From CAZFZT01 sp964523675 (GTDB taxonomy: Bacteria > Planctomycetota > Phycisphaerae > Phycisphaerales > SM1A02): a stretch of DNA of 22,143 bases. Below are positions 7,001-15,325 of this stretch, one piece after another (within the stretch, counting starts at the first letter, position 1; each line of letters begins with the position of its first letter). Location of the stretch: assembly GCA_964523675.1 (NCBI GenBank), contig CAZFZT010000060.1, positions 1-22,143 on the forward strand, in the 5' to 3' direction. The notes beneath the pieces were generated by a model, which saw only the letters and a list, made by a program, of their open reading frames with translations, had not been told where the DNA came from and did no database searches. A program made the position numbers and the translations under genes.

Positions 7001-8386
7001 TTACGATCGTTTCACCAACCGGCCGTGGCCTGACGTGCCAACAAACTTTCCGCCCTGCACCATGACCCGGCCGCGAACGGTCACTGTTTCCGATCGCCCC
7101 TTGATTTCCCATCCTTCAAAGGCGCTGTAATCGGTTGCCATGTGGTGCGATGCCGCCGATATGGAGCTGCGATGCTCCGGGTCGTAGATGACGAGATCGG
7201 CATCCGCTCCGATGGCGATCGTTCCCTTCCCACGGAGGCCGAAGATTCGGGCCGCCTGAGTGCTTGCGCAGTCGACGAAGGTATGGAGATCGATCCTGCC
7301 GGTGGTCACGCCGTACGTGTAGAGTAGGTCGATCCTGTTTTCCACTGACGGAATCCCATTGGGAATCAAAGTGAAGTCACCCTGGGGCGGCCTGCCCATC
7401 TCCTTCTGCCTTTCAAAGTCAAACGGCGCATGATCGGTCGCAATGGTTGAGATGATGCGGGACTGCAAAGCATTCCAAAGAAATTCCTGATGAGACGTCT
7501 CGCGCAGCGGAGGTGACATGACGTATTTCGCGCCGGCAAAGTCCGGCTGCTCGGCATACGTTCTATCAAGCACGAGATGTGGAATGACAGATTCAATCCA
7601 CGCTCGCACACCGCGCTGCCTGGCTCGCACGGCTGCCCGCACCGCATCTTCACATGAGGTATGAACGACGTATACCGCTGCGCCCGTGAGTTCTGCGAAG
7701 CTCATCAGATGCTGAACTCCCTCCGCCTCGACCTGTACTGGGCGTGAGGGCTCGTGCCACTCAGGCCCTGTCTTACCCTCCGCCACGAGCTCGGCCTGCC
7801 GCTGGGCGATGAGGGTCTCATTTTCGCAGTGCGCTGTGACGATGACGCCGAGTTCACTGGCCAGCCGCAAGGCATGATAGAGCTCCGTATCATCGACACC
7901 GAGCGCCCCTTTGTACGCAAGGAACATCTTGAACGAGTTCATCCCGTGGCGAACGATCTCCCGCAATTGGCTCTCGGCTGCGTCATCCCAGCGCGTCACT
8001 CCCATGTGAAACGAATAGTCGCATGAAGCGACGCCCTGTGCCTTTGACGCCCACAACTCGTAAGCCGCCAGCGGTTCATCGGTCTTAGCGGGACAGATCA
8101 TCTCAATGAGTGTGGTGGTGCCGCCGAGCAGCGCTGCCCGAGAGACGGTATCCCAATCGTCCTTCGCGAACGTACCCATGAACGGGAGATACACGTGCAC
8201 GTGCGGATCGATGAAGCCGGGGAAGACGTACTTGCCCGTTGCGTCGATGATCTGCGTTTGCGGTGGAAGATCGGCCTGCGCAATCGACTCTTCGATGCGC
8301 GAGATCGTTTGATCTCCGCAGTAGATATCCGCTCGGTAATCATCCGTCGCAGTAACAATGCGGCCGTTCCTGATGAGCAGTGGCAT
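7001..8386 (-). CDS. Dihydropyrimidinase / D-hydantoinase
   Basis: This cyclic amidohydrolase opens dihydrouracil or dihydrothymine (or hydantoins) to the N-carbamoyl acid, which the adjacent beta-ureidopropionase-type enzyme would cleave. From ATG 8386 it is 461 residues, the usual family length. The binuclear metal ligands are all present: His62 and His64 (FIDPHVHVYLP), Lys153 (NSFKMFLAYKG, expected to be carboxylated), His186 (VTAHCENE), His242 (VVHTSCEDA) and Asp318 (ATDHAPFDF). The frame is open to ATG 8422. I prefer 8386 because family members begin MxLLIxNGxIVTA and a TATACT box lies only 6 nt upstream, which suggests a leaderless message. The gene follows the pilus platform genes on the same strand but probably has its own promoter. 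Dihydropyrimidine dehydrogenase is not in the window. Confidence 0.92.
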   Translation of the reverse strand: MPLLIRNGRIVTATDDYRADIYCGDQTISRIEESIAQADLPPQTQIIDATGKYVFPGFIDPHVHVYLPFMGTFAKDDWDTVSRAALLGGTTTLIEMICPAKTDEPLAAYELWASKAQGVASCDYSFHMGVTRWDDAAESQLREIVRHGMNSFKMFLAYKGALGVDDTELYHALRLASELGVIVTAHCENETLIAQRQAELVAEGKTGPEWHEPSRPVQVEAEGVQHLMSFAELTGAAVYVVHTSCEDAVRAAVRARQRGVRAWIESVIPHLVLDRTYAEQPDFAGAKYVMSPPLRETSHQEFLWNALQSRIISTIATDHAPFDFERQKEMGRPPQGDFTLIPNGIPSVENRIDLLYTYGVTTGRIDLHTFVDCASTQAARIFGLRGKGTIAIGADADLVIYDPEHRSSISAASHHMATDYSAFEGWEIKGRSETVTVRGRVMVQGGKFVGTSGHGRLVKRS

Positions 8387-8392
8387 GCGCGG

Positions 8393-8398
8393 AGTATA
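8393..8398 (-). promoter_or_regulatory. Possible -10 box for a leaderless dihydropyrimidinase transcript
   Basis: On the minus strand TATACT is followed by 6 nt and then the ATG at 8386. Transcription starting about 7 nt downstream would begin on the start codon itself. No Shine-Dalgarno precedes this ATG, and no strong -35 is seen. Confidence 0.4.
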
Positions 8399-8449
8399 TG
8401 AGCCGCCGCCTGATGTCGGCATGTTGCGCAGCGGGCATATTCATTGAAC

Positions 8450-9031
8450 TCAGTGCAGATTCTTGAGCGTCAATGACACCGTCCGCTGTGTTGGTGAGTG
8501 CTTGAGCACAACCCGGCGAATATCAGCGTTGATCTGCACAATGGTCCAGTCGGTGCCCGGCACGTTCTGACCCAGGGTGCAGAGTTGGCCGTTGATCACT
8601 GCTCGAGCGTCTTCGACCGCGCTGCTCGACATGACTGCCTGCAGGTGAAAGTGTGGAATCGGCGGAAGATCGACCGTTTCATCAGGAGGGATGTCGACCG
8701 GTTCGACGGACTGCACCTCTTCTTGAGTCATCGGCGATGCATGTAACATGGGCGTGGCGCCGAACGGTTCTGTTTGCAAGCGCGCGATGCGCTGCACGGC
8801 TTCGCTTTCGGCTATTTTGAGAGACGAAAGGATGCTCTGCTGCGTGCCGATGCGCTTGAAGGCATCTTCAATCGACGAAGCCGCTTGCTCATGAGGCGAG
8901 GGATTCGCTACCGCGCGCGCGGGTCCAGGGGCTGTGGACAGCCAACCGATGATCTGGACGATCGCCAGTGGAAGTGCGAAAGCGCTCACCCAGCCGGCGA
9001 CACGTTTGACGCTCAATGAATCACGGCGCAT
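8450..9031 (-). CDS. PilP/GspC-like inner-membrane assembly protein
   Basis: The likely role is to link the inner-membrane platform of a type II secretion or type IV pilus-like machine to the outer-membrane secretin. The 193-residue product has a basic N-terminus, one hydrophobic segment (about 12-31, WVSAFALPLAIVQIIGWLS), and a helical and then proline-rich linker (VDIPPDETVDLPPIP). It ends in a C-terminal domain of about 65 residues (LQAVMSSSAVEDARAVINGQ, then G..W.IVQI......VLKH). That last pattern, a small beta domain with A-x-I-N-G and W-x-[IV], is what PilP and GspC homology regions look like. It overlaps the PilO-like gene by 11 bp, and GGAAGG lies 8 nt before its ATG. The assignment rests on position as much as on sequence, since the family diverges strongly. 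Confidence 0.65.
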   Translation of the reverse strand: MRRDSLSVKRVAGWVSAFALPLAIVQIIGWLSTAPGPARAVANPSPHEQAASSIEDAFKRIGTQQSILSSLKIAESEAVQRIARLQTEPFGATPMLHASPMTQEEVQSVEPVDIPPDETVDLPPIPHFHLQAVMSSSAVEDARAVINGQLCTLGQNVPGTDWTIVQINADIRRVVLKHSPTQRTVSLTLKNLH

Positions 9032-9620
9032 TGGACATTCCTTCCAATTGCACGAGTGCGGTTGATGGTCTCATACTCAGTAGATCACACATCAGCCGTG
9101 CATGAATGGTGGGTGGCGGACCGTCGGAGGCAGGAGCGATCTCAAGCGATCGCGGCCTGATGAAGAGCGACTGACTTGCGACATCCTCGATGAACGCTGC
9201 GATGGTCTCATACCTGCCGCGTGCCACGATCTCGATGTGAGCAGCATCGACCGGCGCATCGGTTTGACTCTTGCGATGGGATCGAACGCCGCTGCGCGGC
9301 GTGGCCGGCTGCACACGGATAATCTGCACACCGCGCCCTTCAGCCAGCTTCATGATGTTCGAATACAGGCGATTCGAGTCCTGCACCAGTTCGCTCTGCG
9401 CACGGCATTGGTCGAGCCACGCATCAATGTCTTCAAGATGCTCTACCAGTTGCCATTGCTGCTCGGGCGTCAATCGTACGGAGCTTTGCGCACGAGCCGA
9501 TTCCGTTGCTGAGAGCTTGTCCAGCCGCGGTTGCACAAGAATCATCCACGCACCGATGCAGAGCGCTGTTGCGATCGCCAGATGCGGCGCGACTTGCCTC
9601 ATCAGCGCTGCCTGCATCAT
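9021..9620 (-). CDS. PilO/GspM-like inner-membrane assembly protein
   Basis: The product is a bitopic platform protein that pairs with PilN/GspL in type IV pilus or type II secretion assembly. Of 199 residues, the N-terminal span is about 9-28 (QVAPHLAIATALCIGAWMIL). It is followed by a coiled-coil-prone stretch (about 30-95, with LEDIDAWLDQCRAQSEL). The C-terminal ferredoxin-like domain has IEIVARGRYETIAAFIEDVA, the characteristic PilO G-x-Y-x-x-[IL]-x-x-F-[IL] motif. The start overlaps the PilMN stop as ATGA, and GGGAGG lies 6 nt upstream, so translation is coupled. This is the middle gene of a three-gene cluster. Confidence 0.75.
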   Translation of the reverse strand: MMQAALMRQVAPHLAIATALCIGAWMILVQPRLDKLSATESARAQSSVRLTPEQQWQLVEHLEDIDAWLDQCRAQSELVQDSNRLYSNIMKLAEGRGVQIIRVQPATPRSGVRSHRKSQTDAPVDAAHIEIVARGRYETIAAFIEDVASQSLFIRPRSLEIAPASDGPPPTIHARLMCDLLSMRPSTALVQLEGMSNAP

Positions 9621-11569
9621 TGCTCGCCTCCCATGAGAGATGCCGGCACCGATGCGATGCCGCTGGGTGAACTCTCCCGACTCGGCGAATCGACAGGAAT
9701 AAAGGCAGTAACGGGCACGTGGAAAGCACTGAGTTGCAGCTCGAACCGCTGGTCCCGCGATGTTTCGGAGTCGAGTTGTATGTTGACGAGCGCGACCTCA
9801 TCGAAGAGCGGGCACCGTCGCAAGGCATCGATGAAGCGTTCCAATTCGGCGCGGACGGGTCCATCCTCGTTTGACCGCACAATGCCTGAAATCGTGCCGC
9901 CGGTTCGACGCTCCGCACTCGCACCTGCTTCCGCGGTGGGCTGAAACGACACCCGTGTCAATCGCACGGTGCCGGGTGTCAGCCGACTGAGCTCGTGAAG
10001 GCACGCGCGAAAGTCGATACTGCGCGATGTTTCGCGCTCAACTGCCGCGCGATATTGAAGCGCCGCTTCAACTAGCGCAATGGTCTCCTGTGGCCGATTC
10101 GTGACCTCATCGATCCAGGAACTTCCCGCTATCTGGTCCACGGGATGGACGGCAGCATTCGTCTGCTCTGCCTCCAGGTGAGAGAGCTGCAGCACCAGGC
10201 GGCCGGCGTCCAAGGCGATCAGAAGGAGTGCTGCGGCTGCGCCAGACCACAGTCCACGGCGGATGCGCGATGTGAAACTTCGGACGACAAGCTCGTTCGG
10301 TTGGAGACCAAGCTCCTTGATCGAGAGCGAGGCGCCGCTCAACCAGGCGCAACTTGCTTCAAAGAGATCGAAGCCGGACCAAGAAGGATGAAAAGGGGCT
10401 GAAGCACCTCTGCGCTCCGGAATGACAGCAATGCCGAGCTCGCGGCCTAATGCAGCGGCAAGTCCGGGCACAGCAGCTCCAGCTCCGCTCACGATGAGAA
10501 CGACGCGGCTGCGCTCCGTCGCCTCCAGCGCAAATCGAAGCGACTGGCGTAACTCGACGACCAACCGCTGCACAAGCGGCTGAAGCAGTGGCAGGACATC
10601 ACGTGCAGTGAGTCCCGTCGGTTCATGCTTCGCATCAGGGGTGTCCGGCAGGCCGAATTCATACAGCGCACACTGCGCGGCTTCAATGTCCAGTCGATGA
10701 GCGAGGCCCTTCTCATGCGATGGCTCATTCTGCTGTTCGTTCTCATCAGATGCCTGCGAGAGGGCTCGCTGCACAAGAGCGGCTGCCAACGACGTTGTGC
10801 CAATCGGAATTGATCTGGTGAAGCGAATCTCACCAGTGGCGTCGGGCTCACGCGGCACATCACGAATGAGGAGAAACGCACCAGCTTCACCAAGGTGTAA
10901 ATGCGCCCGTGGACCGCTCCCTGAACCTTGAGCCCCGCCTGAGCAATCATGATTCTCCGCGGCTGCCGCATCGCCATGAGCCGCGCGCGCGAAGCCGCAC
11001 ACGGCAGTGGCTGCTTGAATTGGAACGGCACCCTCCAGTTGAAGTCCGGCTGACTCGACGAGTGCCTGAATCGCTTCCAGTGATGCATCGCAATCCGCTG
11101 CCGCGACGACGTGAGCGCGGCGTCCTTCGCTGTTCTTCGGCGACGTCCGCGGTACGCCGACCGTCGATCGGCCCGACGCAGGGCGATCTGAATCCCATTC
11201 CAGCAAGAGCGCACGATTCACAATGCCATCAGTCACCGACTGCATTGAATCCAGCAAGGCCAGCGAAGCCGCAGACCGCGCCTGTGCGGCGGTGCGCACC
11301 GGAAAGCTCGCGCACTCCCCCACGGCCGATGCCGATGCATAGACGACGAACGCTTGCCGCACCCGTATGCCGGCGCTGCGCGCGATATCGTCTGTCATGT
11401 GCTGCAGGATCGGCCCAAGTCCGCGCACCTCATGCGACCACGCATCTGCGTTGATCTTGTCGTCGAGCTGCGCACAATGCCTGCGCAATGCGATCGGAGC
11501 GCCGCGCCGCCATAGCGCGACCTCCAGACGATCTCCAAAGAGTCCGATAGCAAAGATGCTCTTCTGCAA
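9617..11569 (-). CDS. PilM-PilN fusion (GspL-like) assembly platform protein
   Basis: PilM is an actin-like cytoplasmic ATPase-fold protein that binds the N-terminus of PilN. Here both are one 650-residue chain, the same layout as GspL of type II secretion. The N-terminal part (about 1-410) shows FAIGLFGDRLEVALW in the phosphate-1 position, SIPIGTTSLAAALV, and VVLIVSGAGAAVPGLAAALG in the adenosine position. A transmembrane helix follows near 438-460 (GLWSGAAAALLLIALDAGRL), then a PilN-like periplasmic domain (ISGIV....AELERFIDALRRCPLFDEV). The open frame runs to ATG 11857, overlapping the divergent PilZ gene. I chose TTG 11569 because GGAGG lies exactly 10 nt upstream and the actin-like fold begins there. 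ATG 11782 is the alternative. The glycines of the nucleotide-binding motifs are partly degenerate, so ATP binding is uncertain. Confidence 0.75.
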   Translation of the reverse strand: MQKSIFAIGLFGDRLEVALWRRGAPIALRRHCAQLDDKINADAWSHEVRGLGPILQHMTDDIARSAGIRVRQAFVVYASASAVGECASFPVRTAAQARSAASLALLDSMQSVTDGIVNRALLLEWDSDRPASGRSTVGVPRTSPKNSEGRRAHVVAAADCDASLEAIQALVESAGLQLEGAVPIQAATAVCGFARAAHGDAAAAENHDCSGGAQGSGSGPRAHLHLGEAGAFLLIRDVPREPDATGEIRFTRSIPIGTTSLAAALVQRALSQASDENEQQNEPSHEKGLAHRLDIEAAQCALYEFGLPDTPDAKHEPTGLTARDVLPLLQPLVQRLVVELRQSLRFALEATERSRVVLIVSGAGAAVPGLAAALGRELGIAVIPERRGASAPFHPSWSGFDLFEASCAWLSGASLSIKELGLQPNELVVRSFTSRIRRGLWSGAAAALLLIALDAGRLVLQLSHLEAEQTNAAVHPVDQIAGSSWIDEVTNRPQETIALVEAALQYRAAVERETSRSIDFRACLHELSRLTPGTVRLTRVSFQPTAEAGASAERRTGGTISGIVRSNEDGPVRAELERFIDALRRCPLFDEVALVNIQLDSETSRDQRFELQLSAFHVPVTAFIPVDSPSRESSPSGIASVPASLMGGEQ

Positions 11570-11579
11570 GTGCGCATCG

Positions 11580-11584
11580 CCTCC
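11580..11584 (-). promoter_or_regulatory. Ribosome binding site selecting a TTG start
   Basis: GGAGG on the minus strand lies 10 nt before TTG 11569. It decides between this start and the far-upstream ATGs at 11782 and 11857, which have no Shine-Dalgarno. Confidence 0.55.
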
Positions 11585-11780
11585 ATATCTGTGCGATAGA
11601 GGAGTGTCGGCTCGAACTTCACGATGCGTTAGGCGTGTCCCATGGAAAACGGGTCGCTTCGCTTCTTTGGCACTACGGCCGGTCGATCCGCTCCAGTACC
11701 ACTGCCAACTGGCCGATCCTTCGTGACGGTGAAGCAGCTGCGCTGCGGTCACCGCGCGAAGAGAGGAAAGGTGCCGGCTC

Positions 11781-12221
11781 ATGCCAACGAAGATGGAACA
11801 GGGCCTGATCGTCCGAGAACACGAGCGGAAAGCGGTTGAACTACCCTCAGAGTTCACCGTGTGCCGCGAGCACGCTGCACAGGTTCACTTCACGCCCGCA
11901 TCCGAATCGATCAGCGCCAACTGCATCGCATGCAGAACGGTTGACATCAGTACGGGCGGCGCGGGGATTGAGACAGTGCACTTTCTCCCGCGCATGTGCG
12001 AAGGCGTCCTGCGCGTCTATGAACAATCTGATGATGCAGCCGAGCGCACGTTATTGCTTGAGGAGCCGGTGCGCGTCAGGCGGATTGAAATGATGGGGCG
12101 GGAGGCGCGGTACGCGCTCGGCCTTGCCTTTACCAAGCGCAGCGGCGATATTGAACGGCGCATCGCCAAAGTACTCGCGCGATTGCATGGCGGCACCCAA
12201 CCGGAGGACCGCGATGCGTGA
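11781..12221 (+). CDS. PilZ-domain c-di-GMP-binding protein
   Basis: PilZ domains bind cyclic di-GMP and pass the signal to pilus, secretion or motility machinery. The 146-residue protein has both signature motifs: RxxxR at Arg12-Arg16 (VREHERKAV) and D-x-S-x-x-G in the beta barrel (VDISTGGAGIE). It consists of little more than the PilZ barrel plus a C-terminal helix. AGGAAAGG stands 9 nt before ATG 11781. It is the first gene of the gspE-F-G-H-I-J operon and its last 8 bp overlap gspE. It is divergent from the PilMN-O-P cluster across a 211-bp spacer that must hold both promoters, although I cannot point to clear hexamers there. Context suggests c-di-GMP control of this secretion/pilus machine, possibly through GspE. 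Confidence 0.85.
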   Translation: MPTKMEQGLIVREHERKAVELPSEFTVCREHAAQVHFTPASESISANCIACRTVDISTGGAGIETVHFLPRMCEGVLRVYEQSDDAAERTLLLEEPVRVRRIEMMGREARYALGLAFTKRSGDIERRIAKVLARLHGGTQPEDRDA

Positions 12222-13962
12222 TGCCGAGATGTTCCTTGAACGTGCGCTCATTGACGAGGGGCTGCTCGATCCCGGAGCCATCGCAGATGTGCGGCGGTAC
12301 GCGCTCAAGCACGATCTTGATCTCGTTGACGCTCTGGTGGGGGCGGGCCTCCTCACGCCGCGCGACATTGCGCTGACGCGCGCGCTGATGTTCGAGGCGC
12401 CATACGTCGCGCTCGCCGAATATCAGCCCTGTCACGACAACGCCAAGCTCCTGCCGAAGTCCGTCGCGCAGCGGCACTGCGTCTTTCCGCTTTTCGTGAT
12501 CGACAATGTGCTCACACTCGCCATGGAGGATCCGCTCAACCTCGAGGCCACGGACCAGGTGCGGCAGATCACACGCTGCGAGATTGATCCTGTTCTCTGC
12601 GAGCGCGATGAGCTGCGGTCACTCATTTCGCGCGCGTACAGTCTCAACACAGGTCATGATGCCGGCAGTTCAACGGAGGAGGCGAAGGAGCGCGTCAGCG
12701 ACCTTCTGGAGGAGACGGCTCCGATCGTCGCAGCGGTCAACCAATTGCTTGCTGATGCCGTTGCTGAGCGGGCGAGCGATGTCCACATCAATCCGGATGA
12801 AGATCGGGTTCACCTGCGCTTTCGCATTGATGGCGTTCTTCATGAGAAGCAAGGCCCACCGCTCGCCATGCATGCTGGAATCGTGCAGCGACTCAAGGTG
12901 ATGGCTCATCTCGACCTGACGCAGACGCGCCGTCCACAAGACGGCCGCTTTCGCTTTCATCCCGGGAAACGGGATGGGCATGGTGGCATGCGCGATAATC
13001 GCTCAATTGATGTGCGTATCTCGACAGTCCCCACAGTCTGCGGAGAAAATGTCGTTCTGCGCATGCTCTCGCGCGCCACATCCGTGCCAACGTTTAGTGA
13101 GCTTGGCTTTGCCGGTTCACTCATGGCGCAGATGGAGGAGCTTTTGACGCAGCCGTACGGCATGTTGCTGGTTTCCGGTCCGACTGGGTCCGGCAAGACC
13201 ACCACGCTTTACGCCGCTCTTTCAAAGCTCAATCATCCTTCGCGCAATCTCATGACGATCGAGGATCCGGTTGAGATCCGAATGCCGTATGTGCGGCAGA
13301 TTCAGGCGCATCCTGATATCGGCCTTACGTTCGCTTCCGCTCTTCGCTCGATTCTGCGTCAGGATCCCGACGTTGTGCTTGTCGGAGAGATTCGCGACGC
13401 TGAAACCGCTGGCATCGCCCTCCAAGCAGCACTTACCGGGCACATGGTGCTTTCGACTGTGCATACGAATGACTCGGCAGGAGCGGTCGCACGACTGCGC
13501 GATTTCGGTCTTCACTCATTTGTGATCAACTCCGCGCTTCTGGGCGTGATCGCGCAACGTCTTCTTCGACGGGTCTGTGAACAATGCACGCAGCCACAGC
13601 GTTTGGATACTCTCGACCCGCTCGTGCGCCGTCGATTGGGCCTGGACGACGAAAGCGTTGCGAAGGGCGCTGGCTTCGTGCGCGGGGCTGGTTGCAGAAC
13701 ATGCGGCCAGACCGGTTATCGCGGTCGCATTGGCGCGTTCGAACTGCTCGCCTTCACAACGCAGGTGCGTGAGGCAGTCGAAGCGGGATGCTCGACCGAA
13801 CGTATCAGGCAAGTCGCGCATCGCGCCGGAATGCGCGCGATCTGGCAGGACGGCATGGACAAGGCGCGCCTGGGATTGACGACGCTTGAAGAAGTAGCGT
13901 CTATCGCGGCGATCTGCCATCTGCAATTTGAGGATGCACAGGAGCAGCGCAAAGCGGCTTGA
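12214..13962 (+). CDS. gspE: GspE/PilB-family secretion ATPase
   Basis: The product is a hexameric cytoplasmic ATPase that powers pseudopilus extension and secretion. Of 582 residues, an N-terminal GspE/MshE-type domain (about 10-150, with PLFVIDNVLTLAMEDPLN) is followed by the core ATPase. Walker A is GPTGSGKTTT with Lys328. The Asp box and Walker B are LRQDPDVVLVGEIRDAETA (Glu392), and the His box is GHMVLSTVHTNDS. A four-cysteine zinc site is present (Cys455, Cys458, Cys494, Cys497), as in GspE and PilB but not PilT. The frame extends back to 12124, but ATG 12214 has GGAGG 6 nt upstream and overlaps the PilZ stop. All catalytic elements are intact, so the machine should be powered. Confidence 0.95.
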   Translation: MRDAEMFLERALIDEGLLDPGAIADVRRYALKHDLDLVDALVGAGLLTPRDIALTRALMFEAPYVALAEYQPCHDNAKLLPKSVAQRHCVFPLFVIDNVLTLAMEDPLNLEATDQVRQITRCEIDPVLCERDELRSLISRAYSLNTGHDAGSSTEEAKERVSDLLEETAPIVAAVNQLLADAVAERASDVHINPDEDRVHLRFRIDGVLHEKQGPPLAMHAGIVQRLKVMAHLDLTQTRRPQDGRFRFHPGKRDGHGGMRDNRSIDVRISTVPTVCGENVVLRMLSRATSVPTFSELGFAGSLMAQMEELLTQPYGMLLVSGPTGSGKTTTLYAALSKLNHPSRNLMTIEDPVEIRMPYVRQIQAHPDIGLTFASALRSILRQDPDVVLVGEIRDAETAGIALQAALTGHMVLSTVHTNDSAGAVARLRDFGLHSFVINSALLGVIAQRLLRRVCEQCTQPQRLDTLDPLVRRRLGLDDESVAKGAGFVRGAGCRTCGQTGYRGRIGAFELLAFTTQVREAVEAGCSTERIRQVAHRAGMRAIWQDGMDKARLGLTTLEEVASIAAICHLQFEDAQEQRKAA

Positions 13963-13985
13963 CCGTCGCCCAGGCCGGACGCGAA

Positions 13986-15185
13986 ATGACGCAGATCAGT
14001 TTCAACTTTGATGCAATCGATCGGCGCGGCGAGCGAACCTCGGGTGTGATCTGCGCATCAAGTCGCCGAGATGCCTACCAGCAGGTCCGCGCTGTCGGAC
14101 TACAGCCGCTGCGTTTGCGCGCTACCCGACGTGGCAGAGCGACCGGCCGTCGCATTACTGCGCGAGACCTTGCGCTCTTTACGCAGGAATTCGAGGTGCT
14201 GATGAAGGCGCGATTGCCCATTGTGGACGGCCTGCGAGCGATCGCCGAGCAGGAGGTGAATCCACGGTTCCGGATGGTGATCGACGACGTTGCACAGAAC
14301 GTCGCGGCCGGCAACCATCTTTCTGATGCCTTGGAGAAGCATCGGGAGGTCTTCGGCGAGGTGTACGTACAGACGATGCGGGCGGCTGAGCGCACCGGCA
14401 ATATGAATGAGGTGCTGGCCAACCTGTCCGAAATGCTCGAACGCGAATATGAGATGCGCAAGCAAATCAAAAGCGCCATGATCTACCCGGCTTGCGTGCT
14501 CGGCTGGCTTGCTCTGGCTGTGGGATTTCTCCTCATCGTCATCGTTCCCAGATTCGCCTCGATGTTCGCAGAACGGGGTGTGGAGTTGCCGCTACCAACG
14601 AAAGTCATCCTCGGTTTCGGAAACCTGCTCAGTTCATGGTGGCCGCTCGTCCTGGGTCTCCTGGCGATTAGCTGCTTCGCAGCGCACCGCGCATGGAAGA
14701 GCGATGTGTATCGAGAACGGATTGATCATGTGCTTCACCGTATTCCAGTGCTGCGCGAGATCTTGCGCGGCGTGGCGGTTGGACGGTTCGCACAAGTTCT
14801 CGGCCTCTGCATACGAAGCGGCCTGAGTTTGATTGAAGCGCTCGACATGGCTGGACAGGCGTCCGGGCGCCCGATGTTGATTGCTGATGGCCATCGCCTG
14901 GCGGAGCAGGTCAAACAAGGCGGCCGGCTCTCTGAGGTGCTCATGGCATGCAGTTATCTTCCGCCGCTCGCGCGCCGGATGCTGACCGCAGGCGAAGAGG
15001 CCGCCGAACTTCCTCGAATGTGTGCGATAGTTGCCGGCCGATCGCAGCGCGAGGTTGCCCACCTTGCCAAGACAGTATCGGACCTGATTGAGCCGCTGTT
15101 GATCGTGCTGCTCGCAGGCGTCGTCCTAATCGTGGCACTGGCGATATTCCTGCCGATGTGGAATATGGCTGCGCTCATCTCGTGA
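13986..15185 (+). CDS. gspF: GspF/PilC inner-membrane platform protein
   Basis: The product is a polytopic membrane protein at the centre of the assembly platform, contacting GspE. It is 399 residues from ATG 13986. The N-terminal FNFDAIDRRGERTSG and the first T2SSF domain (LALFTQEFEVLMKARLPIVD, ERTGNMNEVLANLSEMLE) precede a pair of spans around 165-230. The second domain (GRFAQVLGLCIRSGLSLIEA, LTAGEEAAELPRM) ends in a final span (LLIVLLAGVVLIVALAIFLP) with MWNMA. The frame opens at TTG 13959, overlapping the gspE stop. I prefer ATG 13986, where family members begin, although its Shine-Dalgarno (GGA) is weak. The length is normal. Confidence 0.93.
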   Translation: MTQISFNFDAIDRRGERTSGVICASSRRDAYQQVRAVGLQPLRLRATRRGRATGRRITARDLALFTQEFEVLMKARLPIVDGLRAIAEQEVNPRFRMVIDDVAQNVAAGNHLSDALEKHREVFGEVYVQTMRAAERTGNMNEVLANLSEMLEREYEMRKQIKSAMIYPACVLGWLALAVGFLLIVIVPRFASMFAERGVELPLPTKVILGFGNLLSSWWPLVLGLLAISCFAAHRAWKSDVYRERIDHVLHRIPVLREILRGVAVGRFAQVLGLCIRSGLSLIEALDMAGQASGRPMLIADGHRLAEQVKQGGRLSEVLMACSYLPPLARRMLTAGEEAAELPRMCAIVAGRSQREVAHLAKTVSDLIEPLLIVLLAGVVLIVALAIFLPMWNMAALIS

Positions 15186-15271
15186 TAGGCCGCACAGGCG
15201 GAACTCCCCAATTCAACAATTCCGCAAGCCGTTCAGGCGGTTCAAGTTCCTCGCCGATAGGACTTGCGATG

Positions 15272-15292
15272 CCGCTGCGCATGGCGCAGCGG
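15272..15292 (+). other. Perfect 9-bp hairpin in the gspF-gspG gap
   Basis: CCGCTGCGC, a 3-nt loop (ATG), then GCGCAGCGG. It lies 33 nt before the gspG start in a 140-bp gap, the only sizeable gap inside the operon. No T-run follows, so it is not a standard terminator. It may stabilise or mark the 5' end of the pseudopilin part of the message. Confidence 0.6.
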
Positions 15293-15325
15293 ATGCAGTT
15301 TGAGAAGAGAGTAGAGGATTGCACC

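Noticed and set aside
10489..11214. 241-codon open frame on the minus strand
   Set aside because: It lies in another frame inside the PilMN fusion and has Arg/Ser/Cys-rich shadow composition.
11570..11780. Search for -35/-10 hexamers in the divergent spacer
   Set aside because: No pair with acceptable spacing was found on either strand, so I list no promoter although one must exist.
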